A DNA stretch of 64,000 nucleotides from Lachnospiraceae bacterium UBA935 (lineage in GTDB: Bacteria > Bacillota > Clostridia > Lachnospirales > Lachnospiraceae): NCBI GenBank assembly GCA_002293525.1, contig DBDJ01000039.1:1-64000 (forward strand), written 5' to 3'. The stretch's first letter is position 1, and each line of letters begins with the position of its first letter. The notes beneath the pieces were generated by a model. That model was not told the DNA's origin. It searched no databases and was given only the letters and a program-made list of their open reading frames with translations. The translations under genes were made by a program, and so were the position numbers. Shown one piece after another: positions 50,446-57,546 of this stretch.

Positions 50446-50650
50446 GAGTTTTCCCTCCTTTCTTCTTTGATGGTTGAACAAACACTTACTTACGGCGGCG
50501 CTCTTGGCGTTTTCATTGCTGCCGCTCTCCTGATCTGGCGTATATTTACCGTATGGGCGCTTTTCTCATTAAAAAGCCGCTGAAAACCTGTTGACCGTCC
50601 ACATACTCTCTAGCTGGTATGACCGCTGCTATTATAGGCGTTATTTCCTT

Positions 50651-50896
50651 TTATCTTTCGTTGACTTCTAGTTTCGATATGGCGTCCATATAATGCTTGA
50701 ACAATGGCGCCAGTACACCTCCTATATCGCTTAGGAGTTCCTTTTCGCATTCGGCAAGCTCCGTCGCCGGATCAATGCTATCGTCGGGTACTTTAATGTA
50801 AAGCGGTACGGCGGGATATGGTGTGCCGTCAGGGGCGCGTAGCGCTGTCTGTCCAACCTGAACATATTTTTCCTTGATTTGATTTGTTTCTGGCAT
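50651..50896 (-). CDS. Unknown 81-residue early protein
   Basis: ATG at 50896 with GAGGAGGG. The product begins PETNQIKEKYVQVGQTALRA and ends with an amphipathic helix (GGVLAPLFKHYMDAISKLEV). No family recognised. Second gene after the Cro-like gene. Confidence 0.55.
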   Translation of the reverse strand: MPETNQIKEKYVQVGQTALRAPDGTPYPAVPLYIKVPDDSIDPATELAECEKELLSDIGGVLAPLFKHYMDAISKLEVNER

Positions 50897-50914
50897 TAAT
50901 CCCTCCTCAAAGCT

Positions 50915-51124
50915 TTAGGACGTTTCTAAATCATCCTGGAATATAAATTCAAGTCTGTATTCCGGGAATATCAGACTTTGCGTTTTTAAAGCTTCGGGAA
51001 ATGTAAACGCGCTTTCACCCGCAATTTTTTTTTGAATAGCTTTGGTGCTTAAGTTGAGACAGCTCGCATATGCTTTTTTTGTAATTCCTTTGTTTTTTAG
51101 TAAGCAATCCAAATTTTTCAGCAT
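50915..51124 (-). CDS. Cro-like early regulator
   Basis: A 69-residue protein with helix-turn-helix (KKAYASCLNLSTKAIQKKIA, residues 16-35) and a C-terminal strand. GGAGGAGG before the ATG. It is the first gene read leftward from the operator region, opposite the repressor, which is the place of Cro in lambda-like switches. Confidence 0.7.
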   Translation of the reverse strand: MLKNLDCLLKNKGITKKAYASCLNLSTKAIQKKIAGESAFTFPEALKTQSLIFPEYRLEFIFQDDLETS

Positions 51125-51142
51125 AAAAATCCTCCTCCAAAT

Positions 51143-51217
51143 CGCCCTATAGGGCGTTTTTTTATTATAATAATCCCTTTAGGGCGATATGTCAAGAATA
51201 TTTTTATCCCTATAGGA
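51143..51217. promoter_or_regulatory. Lysogeny switch: three operators and divergent promoters
   Basis: Three related sites: CGCCCTATAGGGCG (51143-51156, perfect palindrome), ATCCCTTTAGGGCGAT (51173-51188) and ATCCCTATAGGAACA (51206 on). The leftward promoter TTGACA (51195-51190), 17 bases, TATTAT (51172-51167) has the second site in its spacer. The rightward repressor promoter is TTGCTT (51228-51233), 17 bases, TATTTT (51251-51256), with the third site just upstream. Repressor and Cro binding to graded sites would set lysis or lysogeny. Confidence 0.75.
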
Positions 51218-51277
51218 ACATTTTTTCTTGCTTTTATTTTTTTTATATGTTATTTTATCCTCAGGAGGTGCGGCAAC

Positions 51278-51652
51278 ATGGGATATGAAATCATCAAAAA
51301 ACTTGCCAAGGAGAAAGGGGTTAGTCTGGATTGTATTGCTCAACACGCTGGCATAACTTACAATAGCCTTTCAAAGATTATAAGGAATACAATAAGAACC
51401 CCAAAATATTCCACTTTAGAAAAAATCGCGGAATCACTGGGAATGAGAATTGATGAACTGGCCTATGCAATGGGTATGACTAACATTCCACCTGACTTGC
51501 TAAAGGCTCCATTTAATATCACTAAAGAAGAGGAGAAGCTTGTCAAAGATTATCGCATGCTGGATGCTCAGGCGCGAAACGTCATTAAGATTGTATTAGA
51601 CAATGAAATAAAGCGTATTGGCCTTAAAGATTCAAAAAAGTCGTTATATTAA
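51278..51652 (+). CDS. Phage repressor, XRE/CI-like
   Basis: A 124-residue protein with an N-terminal XRE helix-turn-helix (VSLDCIAQHAGITYNSLSKI, residues 14-33) and TPKYSTLEKIAESLGMRIDE, then a short helical C-terminus. There is no RecA-dependent peptidase domain, so induction must work differently from lambda. CAGGAGGTG before the ATG. Confidence 0.8.
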   Translation: MGYEIIKKLAKEKGVSLDCIAQHAGITYNSLSKIIRNTIRTPKYSTLEKIAESLGMRIDELAYAMGMTNIPPDLLKAPFNITKEEEKLVKDYRMLDAQARNVIKIVLDNEIKRIGLKDSKKSLY

Positions 51653-51690
51653 TAATCATTTATTTCACTTTTAAGAAGGCAAAGTATATT

Positions 51691-52443
51691 ATGAAAAACA
51701 TAAAAGACAAATTATTTTATCTATACGAAATTGTATTGGCGATTCTATCTGTTGCTGCTGTATTTTTAGCTTTTATTGACTTGTTTAACGGCTTAAGTAA
51801 GTTTCAGGCATTGATTGATAATACTATCCTCGCGATATTTGTAACTGATTATTTTGTTCGCTTAATAACAGCAAAAAACAAAAAGCAATTTTTAAAAACA
51901 AATATGCTCGATCTGATTTCCATAATACCGTTTAGTTCCATTTTTCGGATATTCAGAATAGCCAGGATAGCTAAGATTTTTAAAATCATAAAAATCGCAA
52001 AATTAAGTAAGGTGATGATTTTCTTTGCCCGTCTGATAAAAAAGTGCAATATTTTTCTTAACACTAACGGTTTCAAATATATGTTATTACTTTCATCATT
52101 CACGGTTATTATTGGCGGAGTAATGATACATTATGCCGAAAATATGACCTTGCAAGATGGTTTTTGGTGGGCGCTTGTTACAGCTACTACGGTTGGCTAT
52201 GGGGACATATCCCCCACTACATTGATTGGCAGGATTGTTGCGGTAATACTCATGGTGGTTGGTATAGGACTTATTGGTTCTTTGACTAGCGCGATAACTA
52301 ATTACTTCTTAATTAAACCTTTGAGAAAAAGTATGCGAAGTGAAATAATTGATACTATAAAACTCCAGCTTGATGATATTTCCTCTTTGACTGATAGTGA
52401 CATAGACGATATATGTAACATTCTTAAAACTTTGAATAAATAA
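51691..52443 (+). CDS. Voltage-gated-type potassium channel in the prophage lysogeny module
   Basis: A 250-residue six-helix channel. S4 is rich in basic residues every third position (RIFRIARIAKIFKIIKIAK, residues 86-104), the pore helix is DGFWWALVTATTVGYGDISP with selectivity filter TVGYGD (167-172), and S6 ends with LIGSLTSAITNYF. A short helical tail follows. The gene lies between repressor and integrase on their strand, so it should be expressed in the lysogen. Cargo for superinfection exclusion or membrane-potential control is inference. Weak ribosome site (AGAAGG). Confidence 0.85.
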   Translation: MKNIKDKLFYLYEIVLAILSVAAVFLAFIDLFNGLSKFQALIDNTILAIFVTDYFVRLITAKNKKQFLKTNMLDLISIIPFSSIFRIFRIARIAKIFKIIKIAKLSKVMIFFARLIKKCNIFLNTNGFKYMLLLSSFTVIIGGVMIHYAENMTLQDGFWWALVTATTVGYGDISPTTLIGRIVAVILMVVGIGLIGSLTSAITNYFLIKPLRKSMRSEIIDTIKLQLDDISSLTDSDIDDICNILKTLNK

Positions 52444-52457
52444 TATTAGGGGGATAT

Positions 52458-54068
52458 ATGGCAACATCAAAAAAAAATAATAATATGACACCTGCGGTGA
52501 TCTATGCTCGCTATTCTTCGCACGGTCAAACTGAGCAATCCATTGAGGGGCAACTGCGTGATTGCTACGCTTTTGCCGAACGCGAAGGATATGCGATTGT
52601 GAGCGAATATATCGACCGTGCAATATCTGGCACAGGTGCCGATAATCGTCCTGACTTCCAGCGTATGATCGGTGATGCGGCAAAAAAACAATTTGCGGTA
52701 ATTATCGTTTGGAAACTCGACCGTTTTGCCCGAAATCGCTACGATAGCGCAACTTACAAGATGCGTCTTAAAAAGCACGGTGTTAAGGTAGTGTCGGCAA
52801 CAGAAAATATATCCGACAACCCTGAAGGCATTATTCTCGAGGGCATGCTTGAAAGTATGGCAGAATACTATTCTGCCAACCTTGCGCAAAATGTGAAGCG
52901 TGGACAACGCGAGAGCTTATTAAAAGGGCATTATCTGGGTGGATCACCACCTATCGGTTACAAAATCGTTGATAAAAAGCTGGTTATAGACGAAAATAAG
53001 GTTCATATCATAAGGCGTGTCTTTGAAGAGTATGCAAGAGGCATTTCTAAAAAAGAGATACTTGCGGAGCTGACCGCAAAAGGTATAACCAATACCAACG
53101 GTAAACCTCTTACATCGTCGTGTTTTCAACATGCTTTGAAGAATGAAAAATATATAGGTATTTACCGGTTTAACGGCGAGGAAGTTCCGGGCGGATGTCC
53201 GGCTATAATAGATAAAAAGACGTTCTTGACTGTGCAAAATCGACTGGCTGAGCATCGAAAAACTGGTGCGGCATCAACCGCTAAAACTGATTATTTATTA
53301 CATGGGAAAGCTTTCTGCGGCAATTGCGGAACACGTATGGTAGGCGAATACGGGCGCGGCAAAGGCGGTGGGATGTTTTATTATTATAGTTGCGGCAAGA
53401 GAAAGCGGTATCATTCTTGCAATAAAAAATCGGAAAAAAAGGGGTTCCTTGAATGGTATGTTGTGGAACAAACGCTCGAATATGTGTTAAATAAACAACA
53501 CATTGATTTTATCGCAGGACGTGTTGTAGCGGCATACAATGATGAATTTAGCAATAAGCGGATAAAAGAATGTGAAAAGCTGATTGCCAAATTAGATGCA
53601 GACATAAATAAACTGATTGATACCATTGTCGTCAGCCCAGCGAAAGCGGCTGGACGGATAACGGAAAAAATAGAACTATTGGAACTACAAAAAAACGACT
53701 TGGAAGTTGACTTGTCGAGACTGAAAATAGCCAATGAAATTCGCTATACAAAAAGCCAAATTGTGGCTTGGTTAAAATCTTTTTGCGACGGGGATTTAAT
53801 GGACGAGAAATTTCAGCGCAAGATAATAGATGTCTTTATAAATAGTGTTTATGTGTACGATGATAAAATAGTGATTTATTACAACATCCATGGAGGTAAA
53901 CAAGTTTCTTACGTGGACATGCTTGATAGTACCGAGGAATTAGATGAAAATAACGGCGACGGTGTTCGAGCATTAAACCGTTCGCCCTGCTCAAGAAAAG
54001 CCAGTGTTGGCGCGGAAAGCGCGTGGATACTGGCTTTTTTATTTTCTATTTTATTTAGTTATCTATAG
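52458..54068 (+). CDS. Large serine recombinase (integrase)
   Basis: A 536-residue site-specific recombinase. N-terminal resolvase domain with catalytic Ser20 in IYARYSSHGQTEQSIEGQ, further Arg in DRAISGTGADNRPDFQRMI and WKLDRFARNRYD; recombinase domain to about residue 270; zinc ribbon with CGNCG and CGKRKRYHSC; coiled coil (LIAKLDADINKLIDTIVVSP ...). AGGGGGATAT before the ATG. The last 30 or so codons run through a terminator-like hairpin (53996-54042), so the 3' end may be host sequence fused at the attachment site. Confidence 0.93.
   Translation: MATSKKNNNMTPAVIYARYSSHGQTEQSIEGQLRDCYAFAEREGYAIVSEYIDRAISGTGADNRPDFQRMIGDAAKKQFAVIIVWKLDRFARNRYDSATYKMRLKKHGVKVVSATENISDNPEGIILEGMLESMAEYYSANLAQNVKRGQRESLLKGHYLGGSPPIGYKIVDKKLVIDENKVHIIRRVFEEYARGISKKEILAELTAKGITNTNGKPLTSSCFQHALKNEKYIGIYRFNGEEVPGGCPAIIDKKTFLTVQNRLAEHRKTGAASTAKTDYLLHGKAFCGNCGTRMVGEYGRGKGGGMFYYYSCGKRKRYHSCNKKSEKKGFLEWYVVEQTLEYVLNKQHIDFIAGRVVAAYNDEFSNKRIKECEKLIAKLDADINKLIDTIVVSPAKAAGRITEKIELLELQKNDLEVDLSRLKIANEIRYTKSQIVAWLKSFCDGDLMDEKFQRKIIDVFINSVYVYDDKIVIYYNIHGGKQVSYVDMLDSTEELDENNGDGVRALNRSPCSRKASVGAESAWILAFLFSILFSYL
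53996..54042 (+). terminator. Terminator overlapping the end of the integrase gene
   Basis: AAAAGCCAGT / ACTGGCTTTT form a 10-bp stem with an inner GCGC/GCGC stem and a following TTATTTT. It lies inside the reading frame of the integrase. Confidence 0.7.
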
Positions 54069-54175
54069 AAATTCGTAAAAATATGCCACATTTTTCATAG
54101 GTATGACACGAAATAATAGCACCGTATCACGATGATAATATCACCCGTTATTTATTTGGCATGGTCATACCTTCC

Positions 54176-54358
54176 TTACTTCATTGTCTTTCGGAAGTCG
54201 ATAAGGGTATATATCACGCCAAACAGTTCCTCTGAACGCACTTCAAAAATGAGCGGAAAAAACTTCAATTTCCCTATTTGCGAGGCATGTTCAATCATTT
54301 CCTTAATTTCATCGTCAAGCGGCAGCTTTAATGCGTCGGCACGTGCTTTCTCAGGCAT
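54176..54358 (-). CDS. 60-residue chromosomal protein, possible DUF3788-like fragment
   Basis: MPEKARADALKLPLDDEIKE then MIEHASQIGKLKFFPLIFEV and RSEELFGVIYTLIDFRKTMK. It is preceded by GAAAGGG. The ending resembles the C-terminal end of DUF3788-type proteins, but the match is from memory and weak. It is the first chromosomal frame beyond the integrase, so it may be a remnant cut by integration. Confidence 0.4.
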   Translation of the reverse strand: MPEKARADALKLPLDDEIKEMIEHASQIGKLKFFPLIFEVRSEELFGVIYTLIDFRKTMK

Positions 54359-54395
54359 ATAGATGCCCTTTCAATCGCTTATTCTGCCGCTCTCT

Positions 54396-55190
54396 CTATG
54401 ACTGTACCCAACTGACCAGGTATTTCAGATTGTTTTCGCGCTTCCGGTCCAGAACCTGAAACTGACCTGAAAAACCTTTTTCTTTCGCCGCAATCTCAAA
54501 ATGACAGATGGCGATTCCCATATCAATCCGGCTCATTTCCGTCTGGCCGGCCGAATAAAAATGAAACTTGCTGCCTCCCTCCTTGACAATCCGCCATGGC
54601 TGGCCGTTGATCGCAGAAGGAGCCTGCCTTGCCGCTTCCAGAATCTCCGCATACTCATCGTCAGCAGCCAGTGGCGTGCTGAAATCACTGTCAAAGAACA
54701 GTTCCGTCCACGGCTTACGGTTTCCGGTATTGCTCTTGATCAGGCGGCCAAGCAATGACTTCTTATCGCCGGCATATCCGACCGGTGTAACTACCGGCAA
54801 AGCTTCGTCTTCGGCAAGCCCCATCGCCCGAGAAAAACCGCTGCGTCCAAATGTTCCTCCCAAGATCACCGTCCCCAGGCCCAGATCAGTCGCAAAAAGT
54901 ATCATTTTCTCAAACAAATAGCCCGTATCTTCCATGCTGTAAGCCACTGCTTTTTTACATGCCGCCGCCACAAAAAAACGGGCTCCCCTGATAACACCAT
55001 ATGTACCTAGCTTTTCATTGCCGCTACCGTTGTTTTCCATATATTGTAGGCGGATCGTATTTCCAAATACTCCTTTTGAGTGATTGATCTCCTCAATATA
55101 GGCTAACAGCTTTTCCTGTTCTGCTTTTTTAACAGGCTCTGTGCTGTAACTGCGGACTGATTTTCTTTTCATAATACATGCAATATCCAT
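54396..55190 (-). CDS. Nitroreductase-family protein
   Basis: A 264-residue FMN-dependent nitroreductase-like protein; start at the second ATG (55190) with GGAGG six bases upstream. Motifs: IMKRKSVRSYSTEPV (residues 6-20), DLGLGTVILGGTFGRSGF, and RQAPSAINGQPWRIV near residue 192. The C-terminal half repeats a nitroreductase-like fold, as in the TM-1586-type two-lobed members. Reduces nitro compounds or quinones with NAD(P)H; substrate unknown. Confidence 0.8.
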   Translation of the reverse strand: MDIACIMKRKSVRSYSTEPVKKAEQEKLLAYIEEINHSKGVFGNTIRLQYMENNGSGNEKLGTYGVIRGARFFVAAACKKAVAYSMEDTGYLFEKMILFATDLGLGTVILGGTFGRSGFSRAMGLAEDEALPVVTPVGYAGDKKSLLGRLIKSNTGNRKPWTELFFDSDFSTPLAADDEYAEILEAARQAPSAINGQPWRIVKEGGSKFHFYSAGQTEMSRIDMGIAICHFEIAAKEKGFSGQFQVLDRKRENNLKYLVSWVQS

Positions 55191-55346
55191 GACCATCCTC
55201 CTTGTTTCATCTGCATTAATGTGTTGTAGTTACTTATTTTACTATATATGCCGGCTTGCATATGGTTCAGAATCATGAAGTTATTGAAGACCTGTATCAT
55301 AAGGCCAGAGAACGGAGGGTATTTTAAACAGAAAGTCAGCAAAAAC

Positions 55347-56723
55347 CTATATCAGGTCAACGGCATCCCGAACTGTCCGTACCCCGATCAGCTTCATGCC
55401 GTTCCAGTCCTTGCCGCCTTCCGTGCAGGCTGCGATACAGACCTGCGGCAGAACACAGGCAGTAAAGCCCAGTTTGGCTGCTTCCTGCACCCGCAGGGCC
55501 GGCAGGCTGACTGACCGGACTTCGCCGCTTAAGCCGACTTCACCGAAAACGATCATCTTGTCATCGACTACCCGGTTCTTAAAGCTGGAGGCAATCGCCA
55601 TGACAATCCCCAAGTCGATGGCCGGTTCGGCAATCTTCATCCCGCCCGCCAGATTGACATAGGCATCACTGGCGGCCATCTGCATGCCCAGACGCTTTTC
55701 TAAGACCGCCATCAGCAGGTTGAGCCGGTTGGTATCGGTCCCGGTAGCCTGCCTTCGGGGTATCCCGAAATTACTCTGGTATACCAATGCCTGAATCTCA
55801 ATCAAAATCGGCCTGGTTCCTTCTAAGGAACAGGCTACTACCGAACCGCTGGCTCCCTCCGGTTTGCCGCTCAGCATGTATTCCGAAGGATTGGGGACTT
55901 CCGCCAGTCCCGCGGAACGCATTTCAAATACCCCGATCTCGTTGGTAGACCCAAAACGGTTCTTTACCGCCCGCAGGATCCGATAAGCGGCATGACGGTC
56001 GCCCTCAAAATAAAGCACCGTATCCACCATATGTTCCAGTACTCTGGGTCCGGCCACTGTCCCCTCTTTTGTCACATGTCCCACAATGAAAATAGCTATG
56101 CCTAATCCTTTAGCCAACTGCAGCAAGAGCGCCGTAGACTCCCGTACCTGGGATACGCTTCCCGGAGCGGAGCTGATCTCCTCACTATACATCGTCTGGA
56201 TTGAATCTATAATCACTGCTTGCGGCATTCTCTTACGAATGATCGTTTCAATCGTTGCCAGATTGGTCTCACACAGCAGTTTCAAGGTGTCGCTGAACTT
56301 GCCGATGCGGTTTGCCCTTATCTTGATTTGCTGCAAGGATTCTTCTCCGGATATGTAGAGGATCTCCCGTTGCGACACCGCAAGATTCCGACATACCTGC
56401 AGCAGAAGCGTCGATTTGCCGATCCCCGGATCCCCGCCGACCAGAATCAGCGAACCGGGAACAATCCCGCCCCCCAGGACACGGTCTAACTCCGTAATAC
56501 CGGCACTGATCCGTTCGGAATCGGACACTGTCACCTCTGACAAGGCGGCCGGAACAATGTCCTGCTGCCGACTCTGACCGGTACTCCCTTTGCTAGTCTT
56601 AGAAGCTATACTCTTCTCTTCGATAAAGGTATTCCACTCTTTACAGCCAGGGCATTGTCCCATCCATTTCGCCGATTCATGTCCGCAGTTTTGACAATAA
56701 AATATAGTATCCCTTTTAGCCAA
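55347..56723 (-). CDS. radA: DNA repair protein RadA
   Basis: The start is a TTG at 56723 with AAAGGAGA seven bases upstream (458 residues, the usual length); an ATG 48 bases earlier has no site. Zinc finger CQNCGHESAKWMGQCPGCKE, Walker A GGDPGIGKSTLLL, the KNRFGSTNEIG motif, and a C-terminal Lon-like domain (IDLGIVMAIASSFKNRVVDD). RadA drives branch migration in recombination. It follows clpC and a small gene, as clpC-radA pairs do in Firmicutes. Confidence 0.93.
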   Translation of the reverse strand: MAKRDTIFYCQNCGHESAKWMGQCPGCKEWNTFIEEKSIASKTSKGSTGQSRQQDIVPAALSEVTVSDSERISAGITELDRVLGGGIVPGSLILVGGDPGIGKSTLLLQVCRNLAVSQREILYISGEESLQQIKIRANRIGKFSDTLKLLCETNLATIETIIRKRMPQAVIIDSIQTMYSEEISSAPGSVSQVRESTALLLQLAKGLGIAIFIVGHVTKEGTVAGPRVLEHMVDTVLYFEGDRHAAYRILRAVKNRFGSTNEIGVFEMRSAGLAEVPNPSEYMLSGKPEGASGSVVACSLEGTRPILIEIQALVYQSNFGIPRRQATGTDTNRLNLLMAVLEKRLGMQMAASDAYVNLAGGMKIAEPAIDLGIVMAIASSFKNRVVDDKMIVFGEVGLSGEVRSVSLPALRVQEAAKLGFTACVLPQVCIAACTEGGKDWNGMKLIGVRTVRDAVDLI

Positions 56724-56788
56724 ATTCTCTTCTCCTTTGGTTGTATCCTTGCTTTGTCTGTGACTGTCCATCCCTTGTGCGAAAAATG

Positions 56789-56823
56789 TGCGCCATATCA
56801 GGCTTTCTTCTGATAATGGCGCA
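56789..56823 (-). terminator. Terminator between the small conserved gene and radA
   Basis: On the minus strand TGCGCCATTATCAG and CTGATATGGCGCA form a stem with one bulged base and an 8-base loop, followed by CATTTTTCG. It lies about 160 bases past the stop of the 136-residue gene and 65 bases before radA, so radA should have its own promoter or depend on read-through. Confidence 0.7.
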
Positions 56824-56981
56824 TGGCAGATCTATTTATTTACTATTTATTTACCACTTATTTACTATAAATATTACTATTTTTATATACGATATTTATA
56901 TTCGCTATTTATATACGCTAATTCTTAATTCTTGACCCATAGTCTATTCCTGCTGATGATCTAATCCTGCTGATTCATACA
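56824..56981. other. AT-rich repeat-like stretch, no gene
   Basis: Repeated short motifs such as TTATTTAC and ATTTATATACG fill this stretch. No gene or strong structure seen. Confidence 0.5.
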
Positions 56982-57392
56982 CTAACGGATTATCTTAACA
57001 CTTACTTCCCCCGCTTCCGCCAGCTCAACGCTGATAACCAGCTTGCCGCTGAGGTTTGTTTTCATCTTCCCGGCAGTACCGTCGTTAATGAACACCTGGT
57101 ATTCCGCATTCTCCGCAAGCCCTACTGTGATCTGGGCATCTTCATTACCCTCTACGACAAACTGGATTCCTTCTTCCGATTCCTTAAAATTCAAGACGCT
57201 AGTACCGGGAACCGACTCATATACAAACATGCCGTTCTTTTCCAGTTTCGTCATCGTTTTATACGTCTTGACCTTCCACAGATTCCCCCCGTATTCAAAA
57301 TCTTCCAATTTTGCTTTGTTCTCCAGCTTGTGGTTACCGAAGCTGATAGTTCCGTCCGCACCGGCACACAGTAATTGCTCCACAACTGCCAT
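56982..57392 (-). CDS. Conserved clostridial small protein (often labelled endosialidase), function unknown
   Basis: A 136-residue protein: MAVVEQLLCAGADGTISFGN, KVKTYKTMTKLEKNGMFVYE, then a beta-sandwich-like C-terminal half (ITVGLAENAEYQVFINDGTA GKMKTNLSGKLV split here). I recall a family of this size in Lachnospiraceae, sometimes annotated as endosialidase without evidence for activity; no catalytic motif is seen. Located between clpC and radA on the same strand. Leader AAGGAGGAC. Confidence 0.7.
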   Translation of the reverse strand: MAVVEQLLCAGADGTISFGNHKLENKAKLEDFEYGGNLWKVKTYKTMTKLEKNGMFVYESVPGTSVLNFKESEEGIQFVVEGNEDAQITVGLAENAEYQVFINDGTAGKMKTNLSGKLVISVELAEAGEVSVKIIR

Positions 57393-57546
57393 CTTTATGT
57401 CCTCCTTATAAGTTTCCTGATATATTTACAGTATATTATATCTCACAGCTTAAATCTACAACAATCAATCGTGATCAGTAATATCGGCGGCGCTACGTCA
57501 CTGTTCACTGTCTGGCCGAAGTGTATCCAATGGCTACGTAATGGCA

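Larger units (their letters stand above)
19600..54110. mobile_element. Complete-looking siphovirus prophage with serine integrase, about 34.5 kb
   Basis: A contiguous run of phage genes lies between tRNA-Trp on the left and a nitroreductase gene on the right. All standard modules of a tailed temperate phage with a long non-contractile tail are present: integration, lysogeny switch, early/replication, packaging, head, tail and lysis. I found no obvious broken structural gene. The exact ends are not known: serine integrases use very short cores, and no convincing direct repeat was found between 19561-19670 and 54060-54180. The limits given are therefore approximate. Confidence 0.9.

Noticed and set aside
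50470..50583. 37-residue plus-strand frame MVEQTLTYGGALGVFIAAAL and onward, type I toxin-like
   Set aside because: One membrane helix makes it tempting, but there is no ribosome site or promoter in front and the upstream DNA serves the minus-strand gene.
19609..54158. TATTTGG at about 19609 and 54152 as att core
   Set aside because: Seven shared bases in AT-rich DNA are expected by chance and the flanks do not match.
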